Assembly: GCF_936928535.1 (NCBI RefSeq)
Contig: NZ_CAKZHY010000061.1
Span: 1-64,000 of the forward strand
Direction: 5' to 3'
Length of the DNA: 64,000 bases
Origin: an uncultured Bradyrhizobium sp.
Lineage (GTDB): Bacteria; Pseudomonadota; Alphaproteobacteria; Rhizobiales; Xanthobacteraceae
Part shown: one piece after another, positions 25,280-36,515 of the stretch
Numbering within the stretch: the stretch's first letter is position 1
How the letters are laid out: each line of letters opens with the position of its first letter
The notes under the pieces: generated by a model
The model's input: only the letters and a program-made list of their open reading frames with translations
What the model was told of the DNA's origin: nothing
Database searches by the model: none
Position numbers and translations under genes: made by a program

Positions 25280-26998
25280 TCACTTCTCCGCCAGATAGAC
25301 CTCGCCCAGCAGCGAGGAATTCGACCACGGCACCTGCTTGTTCTTCGTGGTCGAGACCACCTCGGCCCGCACCCGCGTCAGCATCTGCTGCACTTCGAGA
25401 CCCGGTGTGCCGAGATGGCGGGACAGCGCGGCGGAGAAGGGCGAATTGGCGCCTTCGCCGTCGAGCGCGACCTGGCCCGGCGCGGTCGCGAATGCGATCA
25501 GCGTGCCGGCCCCCAGCGTCGCACCGGAACCGAGGCTCGACGGTGCGGCGAGGCCCGAGGCGCCCTCGATGCCGCGGCTGCTGCCGGCGTTGGCGACCTG
25601 CTGCGCCATCGGATTGTTGCGGCAGGCATCGAAGATCAAGATGTTGGTGCGAACCTGGTCGTCAAGGCCGGCCATGATCGTGTCCATGTCGATCATCGCC
25701 TCGGTCATGCCAGTGCCCGGCTTGAGCTCGACATCGACGGGAATGAGATAGTTGCGGCCGTCGATCTGCACGCCATGGCCGGCGTAATAGACCAGGGCCA
25801 CCTGCGCCCGCGCCGCCTCGCGCAAGAAGTCGCGCGTCATCTTCTGCATCGTGGCGCGGTCGAGGTCGACGCCCTCCGACACGATGAAGCCGATGTCGCG
25901 CAGGCTCTTCGCAACGGCACGTGCGTCGTTCGGCGGATTGGGCAGCGCCTTCACATGCGCATAGGCGCCGTTGCCGATGACCAATGCCATGCGAGCGCCG
26001 CGAACAGATGGTGCAGGGGAGAGCTGCGGTGCTGCGCCCGCGTGCTGCGGGGCTGGCGCCGGTGCCGGCTGCTGCGTTGGCGATGGTGCATCGCGCGGGA
26101 TCGGCACGGCTGCGACCGTCACCAGCGACAGCCGCACCTTTGCGGTGGCCTGATTGGCCTTGCTGACCGCATCGGAAGCCATGATCGCCAGTGTCGCGTT
26201 GTAGTCCTCGCGGGCGTGCGCGTAGTCGCCTTTCGCCTCATAGGCCAGCGCGCGATGAGTGTAGCCGGAGATCAGCACGCTGTTCGGCGGCGTCATGATG
26301 TTGGCGGGCGATTTCTCCTTGGCGAGCCGGATTGCCTCGCTGCCATCGGCAATGGCGCGATCGAAATCGCCCCTGGCGCGCCAGATCGCGGTGCGGCTGA
26401 TCAGCGGCTGCGGCAGCGTCGGGTCGAGCCGGATCGCCTGGTTGATGTCGGCGAGCGCGGCGTCGAGATCGCCGAGCGCCTCTTTCGAGATGCCGCGGTT
26501 CAGCAACGAGAACGCCGATTTCGGATCGGCCTTGATGGCGGCGTCGTAATCGGCAATCGCCTTGGCGTAGTCGCGCTTGCCGCGCCAGGCATTGCCGCGA
26601 TTATGGAAGATGCTGGCGCTGGGCGGCCCGAGCTTGAGCGCATCGTCGAAATCGGCGATGGCGATGTCGTAGTCGCCCTTGTCGTAATAGGCCGATCCCC
26701 TGAGATTGTAGACCGGCTGGCTTGGCTGCAGCCGGATCGCTTCAGTCGTGTCGGCGATGACCTTTGCGTAGTCGCCCTTCTTGTTCCAGCCGACCGCGCG
26801 CCAGAAATAGACGGTCGCGAGCTGCTCGCCCTTGAAAACCTTCAGGGCAATGATCTTGGTGCAGGCGTCGACCATCTGGTCCGCCGGCGTAGTCTCGGTC
26901 GTGCAAAGCGGCCCCAGCTGGCTGCGCGATTGGGCGGAGCAGGGCGCCGACCACAGCGCCGGGATGAGCAGGCAGAGCGCAACGAACAGGCGGCGCAT
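25280..26998 (-). CDS. Secreted TPR protein with a C-terminal caspase-like domain
   Basis: A 572-aa protein. Residues 1-22 are a Sec signal peptide ('MRRLFVALCLLIPALWS', cut near CSA-Q). Residues 40-275 hold about six tetratricopeptide repeats (for example 'YNLRGSAYYDKGDYDIAIAD' and 'LLNRGISKEALGDLDAALAD'). A Pro/Ala-rich linker covers 300-335. Residues 336-570 are a caspase-like (peptidase C14) domain, with 'ARMALVIGNGAYAHVKALPN' at its start, catalytic His408 in 'YYAGHGVQ' and Cys459 in 'FDACRNNP'. The protein should therefore be a periplasmic or exported cysteine protease or a regulator with a protein-binding solenoid. The target is unknown. It is divergent from the methyltransferase gene. 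Confidence 0.92.
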   Translation of the reverse strand: MRRLFVALCLLIPALWSAPCSAQSRSQLGPLCTTETTPADQMVDACTKIIALKVFKGEQLATVYFWRAVGWNKKGDYAKVIADTTEAIRLQPSQPVYNLRGSAYYDKGDYDIAIADFDDALKLGPPSASIFHNRGNAWRGKRDYAKAIADYDAAIKADPKSAFSLLNRGISKEALGDLDAALADINQAIRLDPTLPQPLISRTAIWRARGDFDRAIADGSEAIRLAKEKSPANIMTPPNSVLISGYTHRALAYEAKGDYAHAREDYNATLAIMASDAVSKANQATAKVRLSLVTVAAVPIPRDAPSPTQQPAPAPAPQHAGAAPQLSPAPSVRGARMALVIGNGAYAHVKALPNPPNDARAVAKSLRDIGFIVSEGVDLDRATMQKMTRDFLREAARAQVALVYYAGHGVQIDGRNYLIPVDVELKPGTGMTEAMIDMDTIMAGLDDQVRTNILIFDACRNNPMAQQVANAGSSRGIEGASGLAAPSSLGSGATLGAGTLIAFATAPGQVALDGEGANSPFSAALSRHLGTPGLEVQQMLTRVRAEVVSTTKNKQVPWSNSSLLGEVYLAEK

Positions 26999-27162
26999 GA
27001 TGTTGATCCCATCAGGAGAAGTGCCTGTTTGTTGCCCGGCGGCCCCTCGGGGTTCGCGCACGCGTCATTGGACGTTGGGTAAATCAATCGACGCTATTCC
27101 ATCAGTGGGCAGAATTTGGTACGACGCAGATCCCAACTTTTCTGCCCACCACCCTCCCATCC

Positions 27163-28518
27163 ATGAAGAACGACGAAATCCTGAGCCAAATCACGGAGTT
27201 CTGCCGCAAGGCGGACATGGCGGAATCGACGTTTGGCCGGCGTGCGGTGAACGATGGGAAGCTCGTGCAGCGCCTGCGCGAGGGCAAGCGCATCACCATC
27301 GACACGCTGGAGCGGATCCAGGCCTATATCGCGGCATCCACGACCGGCGGCCTGCCGCAGCCTCGGGGGCTTCAGGTGCCGCCGGAAAAACGCGATCCGC
27401 GCGGCAATTTCCGCTTTTTCGAGAACCGGCAGAAATATCTGCTGTTCGTCCACACCTGCAGCGAAAAGCGGGTGATCGCCGACCGGGTGGCGCTGGAGCT
27501 TTCCACCATCCATCCGCGGCCGCCGGCGCTGCGCATTTTCGATGCCGGTGTCGGCGACGGCACGGTGCTGGCGCGGGTGCTGCGCGCCACGCATCAGCGC
27601 TACCCGCACATGCCGTTCTACGTGGCTGGCAAGGAGCTCAGCCTCGAGGATCTGCGCCTGACGCTGGAGAAGGTGCCGGATCGCATTTTCGAGCACCCAG
27701 CGTCGGTTTTCGTCTTCACCAACATGTTCTATTCCGAGGCGCCCTGGCTGACCCCGGCCTCGCCCGCCGCAGCTGCCGCCACCGTGTGGCACGAGGTCCC
27801 GCTGCGGGGCGCCTCATCGGGCGAGTTCGAGCAGCAAATCGCCGAGTTACGGCCGTTCCTGGAGCAGAATTGGCGTGCCGCGATCAGCCCGCGGACGGCG
27901 ATGCCGCTCTACGAGCGGCCGGTCGTGCTCGTGCTCTACCGCGACGACCATCGATTCCTGCTCGATTCGACCATTCCGCGGCCCGGGCAGACCGAGGCCA
28001 ATTTTGATCTCGTGATCGCATCCCAGCCATACCGGGCCCTGTCGTCGGTCAATTTCCGGGCCAAGCGGATCATTGCACCGCTGGCGCGGGCGTTGCGGCC
28101 GGGCGGCCGCCTGATCGGAATCCACTCCCATGGGCACGATCCCGGCATGGAAATGATCCAGGCGATCTGGCCCGGAGAAAACCCTTTCTCGGTGAGCCGT
28201 CATGAGCTATTGCGCGCCGTTAAGTACGAGCTCGGATCGTTGGGCCGCGACCTGAATTTTAATGCTTATGCGGATAACCGTTCGATCTTCAGGTATGATA
28301 TGGAAGCGCTGCCCAACGAGGTGACGGGTACGATCGGAACCTCGACAGCCTTTGCAGCGTGGAATGCGGCGGTGTATGTCGCTCAGATTGAGGACGACCG
28401 GTTGACAGATATGACTCAAAACGGCCGCACTCTGGATGCCGCCAGGGATGTGCTGCGGAAGTACAACGGGCTCTGGTTTCTCGACGAATCCTACGTCATC
28501 TCGCGCCGGCGTGATTGA
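27163..28518 (+). CDS. Putative SAM-dependent methyltransferase with N-terminal DNA-binding-like segment
   Basis: A 451-aa protein. Residues 20-57 ('ESTFGRRAVNDGKLVQRLRE' then 'ITIDTLERIQAYI') resemble a small helix-turn-helix of the phage-repressor type. Residues 120-140 contain 'RIFDAGVGDGTVLARVL', motif I of Rossmann-fold methyltransferases, with 'YVAGKELSLEDLRLTLEKVP' after it in the motif II position. A late 'LRPGGRLIGIHSHGHDPGM' resembles motif post-III. The gene ends 61 nt before metK in the same direction, so the product is likely linked to SAM use. The methyl acceptor is unknown, and DNA binding is only suggested. Similar proteins occur in Bradyrhizobium, from recall. Confidence 0.7.
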   Translation: MKNDEILSQITEFCRKADMAESTFGRRAVNDGKLVQRLREGKRITIDTLERIQAYIAASTTGGLPQPRGLQVPPEKRDPRGNFRFFENRQKYLLFVHTCSEKRVIADRVALELSTIHPRPPALRIFDAGVGDGTVLARVLRATHQRYPHMPFYVAGKELSLEDLRLTLEKVPDRIFEHPASVFVFTNMFYSEAPWLTPASPAAAAATVWHEVPLRGASSGEFEQQIAELRPFLEQNWRAAISPRTAMPLYERPVVLVLYRDDHRFLLDSTIPRPGQTEANFDLVIASQPYRALSSVNFRAKRIIAPLARALRPGGRLIGIHSHGHDPGMEMIQAIWPGENPFSVSRHELLRAVKYELGSLGRDLNFNAYADNRSIFRYDMEALPNEVTGTIGTSTAFAAWNAAVYVAQIEDDRLTDMTQNGRTLDAARDVLRKYNGLWFLDESYVISRRRD

Positions 28519-28579
28519 CATCATCCAACTGTAAATATCGCAAACGTCCGCCGGTCGCGGTGGAACAAGGGGTTTCTTG

Positions 28580-29776
<1,197 letters not shown>

Positions 29777-29784
29777 GTCACTTG

Positions 29785-29876
29785 CGTCATTCCGGGACGC
29801 CCCGATAGCGGCGGACCCGGAATCTCGATCCTCCGGATTCCGGGTTCGCTCGTTTCACGAGCGCCCCGGAATGACC
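29785..29876. repeat. Intergenic palindromic repeat between metK and ahcY
   Basis: CGTCATTCCGGGACGCCCCG at the left pairs with CGCCCCGGAATGACC at the right; an internal CCCGGAATCTCGATCCTCCG / GATTCCGGG gives a second stem and CGCTCGTTTCACGAGCG a third. It is the same family as 25183-25263 and fills most of the gap. Confidence 0.75.
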
Positions 29877-29898
29877 GGCCAAACAAACAGGAACCCCC

Positions 29899-31320
29899 AT
29901 GAACGCGAAGCCCGGCTTCACCGATTACATCGTCAAGGACATTTCGCTCGCCGATTTCGGCCGCAAGGAACTCTCGCTGGCCGAGACCGAGATGCCCGGC
30001 CTTATGGCCACCCGCGAGGAGTTCGGCCCGAAGCAGCCGCTGAAGGGCGCGCGCATCGCCGGCTCCCTGCACATGACGATCCAGACCGGCGTGCTGATCG
30101 AGACGCTGGCAGCGCTCGGCGCCGACATCCGCTGGGTCTCCTGCAACATCTATTCGACGCAGGACCACGCCGCCGCGGCGATCGCCGCCGCCGGCATTCC
30201 CGTCTTCGCCGTCAAGGGTGAGACGCTCAAGGACTACTGGGACTACACCGCAAAGCTGTTCGACTGGCACGGCGGTGGTCATCCGAACATGATCCTCGAT
30301 GACGGCGGCGACGCCACCATGTACGTCCATCTCGGACTGCGCGCCGAGAACGGCGATACTGCATTCCTGGACAAGCCGGGCTCGGAAGAAGAGGAAGTGT
30401 TCTTCGCGCTTCTGAAGAAGCAGCTCAAGGAGAAGCCGAAGGGCTACTTCGACGAGATCGCCAAAAGCATCAAGGGCGTCTCCGAAGAGACCACCACGGG
30501 CGTGCACCGTCTCTATGACATGCAGAAGGCCGGCACGTTGCTGTGGCCTGCCATCAACGTCAACGACAGCGTCACCAAGTCGAAGTTCGATAACCTCTAC
30601 GGCTGCCGTGAATCGCTGGTCGACGGCATCCGCCGGGGCACCGACGTGATGATGTCGGGCAAGGTCGCGATGGTCGCGGGCTTCGGCGACGTCGGCAAGG
30701 GCTCGGCCGCCTCGCTGCGCCAGGCTGGCTGCCGCGTGATGGTGTCGGAAGTCGATCCGATCTGCGCGCTGCAGGCGGCGATGGAAGGCTACGAGGTCAC
30801 GACGATGGAAGACGCCGCCCCGCGCGCCGACATCTTCGTCACCGCGACCGGCAACAAGGACATTATCACGATCGAGCACATGCGCGCGATGAAGGATCGC
30901 GCCATCGTCTGCAACATCGGCCACTTCGACAACGAGATCCAGATCGCGGGTCTGCGCAATCTGAAGTGGACCAACATCAAGCCGCAGGTTGACGAGATCG
31001 AATTCCCCGACAAGCACCGCATCATCATGCTGTCGGAAGGCCGCCTCGTGAACCTCGGCAACGCGATGGGCCATCCGTCCTTCGTGATGTCGGCGTCTTT
31101 CACCAACCAGACGCTGGCGCAGATCGAGCTGTTCGCCAACAACAAGGACGGCAAGTACAAGAAGGAAGTCTACGTGCTGCCGAAGACGCTCGATGAGAAG
31201 GTCGCGCGCCTCCACCTCGCGAAGATCGGCGTCAAGCTCACCGAGCTGCGCAAGGACCAAGCCGACTATATCGGCGTCAAGCAGGAAGGCCCGTACAAGT
31301 CGGACCATTACCGCTACTGA
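29899..31320 (+). CDS. ahcY: Adenosylhomocysteinase
   Basis: A 473-aa NAD-dependent enzyme that splits S-adenosylhomocysteine to adenosine and homocysteine, removing the product of methylation. '[16 protein letters not shown]' and '[13 protein letters not shown]' line the active site. The NAD-binding loop is '[17 protein letters not shown]', and the C-terminus ends '[10 protein letters not shown]', the conserved Lys-x-x-x-Tyr-Arg-Tyr tail. It carries the ~40-residue insertion usual in alphaproteobacterial AhcY ('[20 protein letters not shown]' region). It lies 122 nt after metK and is followed by a strong terminator. Confidence 0.98.
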   Translation: MNAKPGFTDYIVKDISLADFGRKELSLAETEMPGLMATREEFGPKQPLKGARIAGSLHMTIQTGVLIETLAALGADIRWVSCNIYSTQDHAAAAIAAAGIPVFAVKGETLKDYWDYTAKLFDWHGGGHPNMILDDGGDATMYVHLGLRAENGDTAFLDKPGSEEEEVFFALLKKQLKEKPKGYFDEIAKSIKGVSEETTTGVHRLYDMQKAGTLLWPAINVNDSVTKSKFDNLYGCRESLVDGIRRGTDVMMSGKVAMVAGFGDVGKGSAASLRQAGCRVMVSEVDPICALQAAMEGYEVTTMEDAAPRADIFVTATGNKDIITIEHMRAMKDRAIVCNIGHFDNEIQIAGLRNLKWTNIKPQVDEIEFPDKHRIIMLSEGRLVNLGNAMGHPSFVMSASFTNQTLAQIELFANNKDGKYKKEVYVLPKTLDEKVARLHLAKIGVKLTELRKDQADYIGVKQEGPYKSDHYRY

Positions 31321-31348
31321 CCGGCTGATCACATCGACCATCGACGCG

Positions 31349-31380
31349 AAGCCCCGGAGCGATCCGGGGCTTTGTTGTTT
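31349..31380 (+). terminator. Rho-independent terminator after ahcY
   Basis: AAGCCCCGGA, loop GCGA, TCCGGGGCTT, then TGTTGTTT. This is a perfect 10-bp GC-rich stem followed by a T-rich tract, 29 nt after the ahcY stop codon. Confidence 0.88.
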
Positions 31381-31480
31381 CGGGGCGTGGAATTCACCTC
31401 GCTTTGCGGCTGTCTGACGGTCGATTGCCGATTGACCGCCAGGAGAGACGGGCTGACAATCCTCCCCGGCGGAGGAAACC

Positions 31481-32941
<1,461 letters not shown>

Positions 32942-32961
32942 TCACGCCGCCACCGTCGCGT

Positions 32962-34191
32962 CTAGGTCTTGCGCGTGGTGAGCGCGAGGCCGAGGTCGAT
33001 CGCGAGCGCCAGCACGACGGCGCCGCCGCCGAGGGCGAACAGGACGAGATAGTCGCCGCCGGTGTTCGCATAGATCCACGAGAAGCCGTAAGCGGCGGCC
33101 GCCTGGAACAGCGCAAAGCTGGTCGTGGCCTGGCTCCATGTCGCACGCTGCTGCTCGCTGGAGTGCGGAACAAGTTCATGGATGCGTCCGAGTACCAGGG
33201 GGACGATGCCCGGCGTGAAGCCGCCAACCACGACGCTCGACACGATCAACGAAAGAGGTGCGGTGCTGACGGTGGGCAGCAGCACGGCGGCTGCTTCGAT
33301 CAGAAAGGCTGCGCGCAAGGCCGGGCCGAATCCGGAGCGGTCGCCGAGATGGCCGGTGACCAGCGGGCCGACGATCGCGCCTAGGCCGTACAGCACCCAA
33401 TAGCGCGATCCGGCGGCAATGCCCTGGCCAAGGCCTCGTGCCACGAAATCGACGATGAAGACCATGTACGGCACAAGCGCCACCGCGTTGAGTCCGTACT
33501 GGATCAGTAGTGCGCGGATGGCAGGAGAGGCATGTCGTTGCTTGGCATGATGCGGGGACGCCGCATCAGCCTTGGTTTCCGCAGGCCAGTTCCACCAGCT
33601 CGCGAATGTCAGCACGGCCGAGAGCACGCCGAGGCCAACCCAGCTCTGCCGCAAGCCCTGCTGCAGCAACAATGGCACCAGCGTGCCCGATGCCGCAACG
33701 CCGAGGCCAACGCCCGCAAAGATCACGCCACCGACGATGCCGCGGCGCGCCGGCGAGGTGTGCGGCAGAATGACGGACGCTGCCAGCACCATGATGATTC
33801 CGCCGGTGAGGCCGGAGAGAAAGCGCCAGGCGAAGAACCAGGTGAACGATAGAGGGGCCGAGCTGGCAAAGAAGGAGAGGGTCGCCAGCAGCATCATTGC
33901 GCGCAGCGCGCGCACGGCGCCGATGCGTGCAGCGACAGCCCGCGCCGCGAGCGCGCCGGCAAGATAGCCGGCGAGATTTGCTGCGCCGAGATAGACAACA
34001 TCGGAGGCGTTGAACCATTTTGCCGCAATCAGCGCCGGTATCAGCGGCGTGTAAGAAAAGCGGGCGAGGCCAAGCCCGACCAGCGAGGCGGACAGTCCCG
34101 CCACTGCATAGCGCCACGTTTGTCGTAAGGTCGTACCCGGCCGCCTATGCGACCAAGCCTCGACATATTGCTTCGTGTCTACGTTGGTCAT
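32962..34191 (-). CDS. MFS transporter, YbfB/YjiJ-like
   Basis: A 409-aa protein with about twelve membrane segments. 'YAVAGLSASLVGLGLARFSY' with 'TPLIPALIAAKWF' in helix 1 and 'AANLAGYLAGALAARAVAAR' in helix 2 resemble the YbfB/YjiJ group. The ATG was placed at MTNVDTKQYVEAWS, where GAGG lies 6 nt upstream (GAGGACAATGAC); the longer frame adds an Arg/Ser-rich leader. It lies 34 nt downstream of the SDR gene in the same direction, so they may be co-transcribed. Its substrate is unknown. Confidence 0.85.
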   Translation of the reverse strand: MTNVDTKQYVEAWSHRRPGTTLRQTWRYAVAGLSASLVGLGLARFSYTPLIPALIAAKWFNASDVVYLGAANLAGYLAGALAARAVAARIGAVRALRAMMLLATLSFFASSAPLSFTWFFAWRFLSGLTGGIIMVLAASVILPHTSPARRGIVGGVIFAGVGLGVAASGTLVPLLLQQGLRQSWVGLGVLSAVLTFASWWNWPAETKADAASPHHAKQRHASPAIRALLIQYGLNAVALVPYMVFIVDFVARGLGQGIAAGSRYWVLYGLGAIVGPLVTGHLGDRSGFGPALRAAFLIEAAAVLLPTVSTAPLSLIVSSVVVGGFTPGIVPLVLGRIHELVPHSSEQQRATWSQATTSFALFQAAAAYGFSWIYANTGGDYLVLFALGGGAVVLALAIDLGLALTTRKT

Positions 34192-34225
34192 GTCATTGTC
34201 CTCGCGCGAGGGCGCGCGGATGCGC

Positions 34226-34936
34226 CTAATGGCCGGCGCTCTGGCCGCCGTCGACATGCAGGATCTCGCCAGTGACGAAAGACGCGCTCTCCAGGTAGAG
34301 CACGGCATCGACGATGTCGGACATCTCGCCCATGCGGCCGACCGGGTGCATCGCGCCGAGCTGGGCGTGCGTCGAGGCCGGGTGCATCGGCGACTTGATG
34401 ACCCCGGGCGCAACCGCATTCACGCGGATGCCGCGCTTGGCATATTCGATCGCGAGCGACCTGGTTGCCGCGTTCAGCCCGCCCTTGCTCAGCGAGGCCA
34501 GCACCGAGGGCACCTTAGAGTTGGCCTGATCGACCAGTGTCGTGGTGATCTGGACGACGTGGCCAGATCCCTGCTTCTCCATCTCGGCGATGGCGAGCTG
34601 AGTGATGTTGAAGAAGCCTGCGACGTTGGTGCCCATCACAGCCGCATAGTCCTCTGCGGTATATTGCGTGAACGGCTTTGCGACGAAGATGCCGGCGTTG
34701 TTGACCAGCGTGTCGACGCGGCCGAAGCGGGCGATCGCCTGTGCGACTACGCGCTCGGCCGTTTTTCGGTCGGCGATGTCGCCGGCAACGGCGAGAACGT
34801 CGTCATCGCCCGACGGCTTGATCGACCTTGCCGTGGCGGCCACGCGATAATTGCGATCGCGAAAACCCTGAACGAGGGCGGCGCCGATGCCCTGCGATGC
34901 ACCGGTGATGATGGCAACCTTCTGCTCGATACCCAT
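34226..34936 (-). CDS. SDR family protein lacking the catalytic tyrosine
   Basis: A 236-aa short-chain dehydrogenase/reductase fold. The cofactor site 'TGASQGIG' (residues 11-18) and 'VNNAG' (78-82) are intact, as is 'RGIRVNAVAPGVIKSPMH'. In the active site the YxxxK motif is not conserved: Lys151 is present, but the position of the tyrosine is Ala147 ('VLASLSKGGL'), and the usual serine lies in 'QITTTL' as threonine. The fold may bind NAD(P) without ordinary dehydrogenase chemistry. It is divergent from the LysR gene, which probably controls it, and precedes the MFS gene. Confidence 0.85.
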   Translation of the reverse strand: MGIEQKVAIITGASQGIGAALVQGFRDRNYRVAATARSIKPSGDDDVLAVAGDIADRKTAERVVAQAIARFGRVDTLVNNAGIFVAKPFTQYTAEDYAAVMGTNVAGFFNITQLAIAEMEKQGSGHVVQITTTLVDQANSKVPSVLASLSKGGLNAATRSLAIEYAKRGIRVNAVAPGVIKSPMHPASTHAQLGAMHPVGRMGEMSDIVDAVLYLESASFVTGEILHVDGGQSAGH

Positions 34937-35140
34937 GACGGGCTCCTGATGTTGATCCGTGCCAGCGCTCGCCGGCCTGGGGTCTGACGTAGGCCGCGGC
35001 GGCCCGGCTGCGAAGACGCGCCGTCCGGCAGACACTCTTTCGCGGCGCGCACGAATGCCGGACCGGCGCCAGGCGGGAGTTGTCGCGGTGGGGGCGAACG
35101 CCTAGCTTGGCGGTGGAAGCTCACAGGGCCGCGGGAAGGC

Positions 35141-36064
35141 ATGGATCGTCTCGATGCAATGAAGGTGTTCGTCCTTGCGGTAGATGAAGGCAGCCTTGCC
35201 GCCGCGGGACGAAAGCTTGGTCGTTCGCCGGCGGCGGTCAGCCGCGCCATCGCCTTCCTGGAAGAGCGGGTCGGCGCCGAGCTGCTGCATCGGACCACGC
35301 GGTCAATCAAGCTGAGCGAAGAGGGCGAGCGCTACGTGGCGGTCTGCCGCCGCGTGCTGATCGAGCTGGAGGAAGCCGACGATATTGCCGCTGGCCCGCG
35401 CACCGCGCCGCGCGGCCTGCTCACGATCACGGCTCCGGTGGTGTCGGGCGAGATGGTGCTGCGGCCGATCCTGGATGCGTTTCTCGACGCCTATCCGACG
35501 GTATCGGCGAAGCTCCTCCTGTTCGACCGCGCGGTCAATCTCATCGATGAAGGCGTGGATATCGCGCTTCGCATCGGTCCGCTCGCGGACTCTGCGATGG
35601 TGGCGACGCGGATCGGTGAGGTCCGCCGTGTCGTCGTGGCCGCTCCTCGCTATCTCAAGCAACACCCGCAGATCGCGGAGCCAAGCGATCTCGCCAAGCA
35701 TCAGGTCGTCGCGATGGCCCATCTTCCCAATTCATGGACGTTCAAACCGCCGAAAAACTCGTCAGCGCCCCGCACCGTCCAGTTCACCCCGCGTCTCACC
35801 GTCAGCAGCACCTATGCCGCCGTGGCTTCCGCCGTCGCCGGGCGCGGCGTTGCGCGAATGTACTCGTATCAGGTCGCCGAGCAGGTCGCGCGCGGCGAAC
35901 TCGAGATCGTGCTTGCCGGTGACGAGGACCCGGAGATGCCGGTTCACCTGATCTGCCCGCAGGGTCGGCTCTCGGTGCCGAAGGTGCGCGCTTTCACCGA
36001 CTTCGCAGTCCCCCGCCTCAAGAAGCAGTTCGCGCTACTTAAAAAGAGCATTGGTGCGCGCTAA
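35141..36064 (+). CDS. LysR family transcriptional regulator
   Basis: A 307-aa LysR-type regulator. The N-terminal winged helix ('MDRLDAMKVFVLAVDEGSLA', 'KLGRSPAAVSRAIAFLEERV') is followed by 'TTRSIKLSEEGERYV' and a type 2 periplasmic-like effector domain. GGAAGGC precedes the ATG at about 4 nt. It is divergent from the SDR/MFS pair with 204 nt between the starts, the usual arrangement for a LysR regulator and its target. The effector is unknown. Confidence 0.93.
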   Translation: MDRLDAMKVFVLAVDEGSLAAAGRKLGRSPAAVSRAIAFLEERVGAELLHRTTRSIKLSEEGERYVAVCRRVLIELEEADDIAAGPRTAPRGLLTITAPVVSGEMVLRPILDAFLDAYPTVSAKLLLFDRAVNLIDEGVDIALRIGPLADSAMVATRIGEVRRVVVAAPRYLKQHPQIAEPSDLAKHQVVAMAHLPNSWTFKPPKNSSAPRTVQFTPRLTVSSTYAAVASAVAGRGVARMYSYQVAEQVARGELEIVLAGDEDPEMPVHLICPQGRLSVPKVRAFTDFAVPRLKKQFALLKKSIGAR

Positions 36065-36216
36065 ACATTGCGGCCGCTCCGCGACTGCCAATGCGTTGTT
36101 TTGCGTATACGACCGCCAGCCTGAATCGGTGAAGGTTCCAAACGGTTAACGCCGATTTAACGGATGAGTCCTAGCCTGTCTCGGCCGGGGTTACTCGCGA
36201 GGCCGAGGTGAGCCCA

Positions 36217-36372
36217 ATGGAAGCCCAGAAGATCGCGGTCGATGCCGTCGTCGCGCTGACCGATTGTGACCGCGACGCCGTCATTGCATTCATCCGCCGG
36301 CTTTATCTCGCCGGGGTCACCGACCCGAAGCGCCTGACCTTCAAGGGTCTCCAGGCGCTGTCCAGGGCGTAA
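36217..36372 (+). CDS. Small hypothetical protein, 51 aa
   Basis: An open frame from ATG to TAA encoding 51 residues, beginning MEAQKIAVDAVVALTD and containing 'DAVIAFIRRLYLAG' and 'DPKRLTFKGLQALSRA'. It is GAGG-led (GAGGTGAGCCCA before the ATG). The residue mix (helix-forming, mildly basic) and high third-position GC look like coding sequence. No function is recognised. It lies between the LysR and LpxO-like genes, is in the same direction as both, and could be a small regulator or leader; that is inference. Confidence 0.6.
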   Translation: MEAQKIAVDAVVALTDCDRDAVIAFIRRLYLAGVTDPKRLTFKGLQALSRA

Positions 36373-36515
36373 TCCGGCCGCTTCGGCCGATTTTGACTCC
36401 AGATTCCGCTCCCCGGGCGCTCCTGACTGTGATTGCAACCCCTTGGTGAATATCTTGCCGCTTGGGCGGGGTCGGGTTACACGACAATCCGGCTGGGTCA
36501 CTCGGGATTGGGGAA

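Noticed and set aside
28519..28579. Possible SAM riboswitch before metK
   Set aside because: Only 61 nt are available and no SAM-II or SAM-V-like pseudoknot pattern could be recognised by eye.
29777..29898. Possible S-adenosylhomocysteine riboswitch before ahcY
   Set aside because: The gap is nearly filled by a palindromic repeat that occurs elsewhere in unrelated positions, so the structure is not specific to ahcY.
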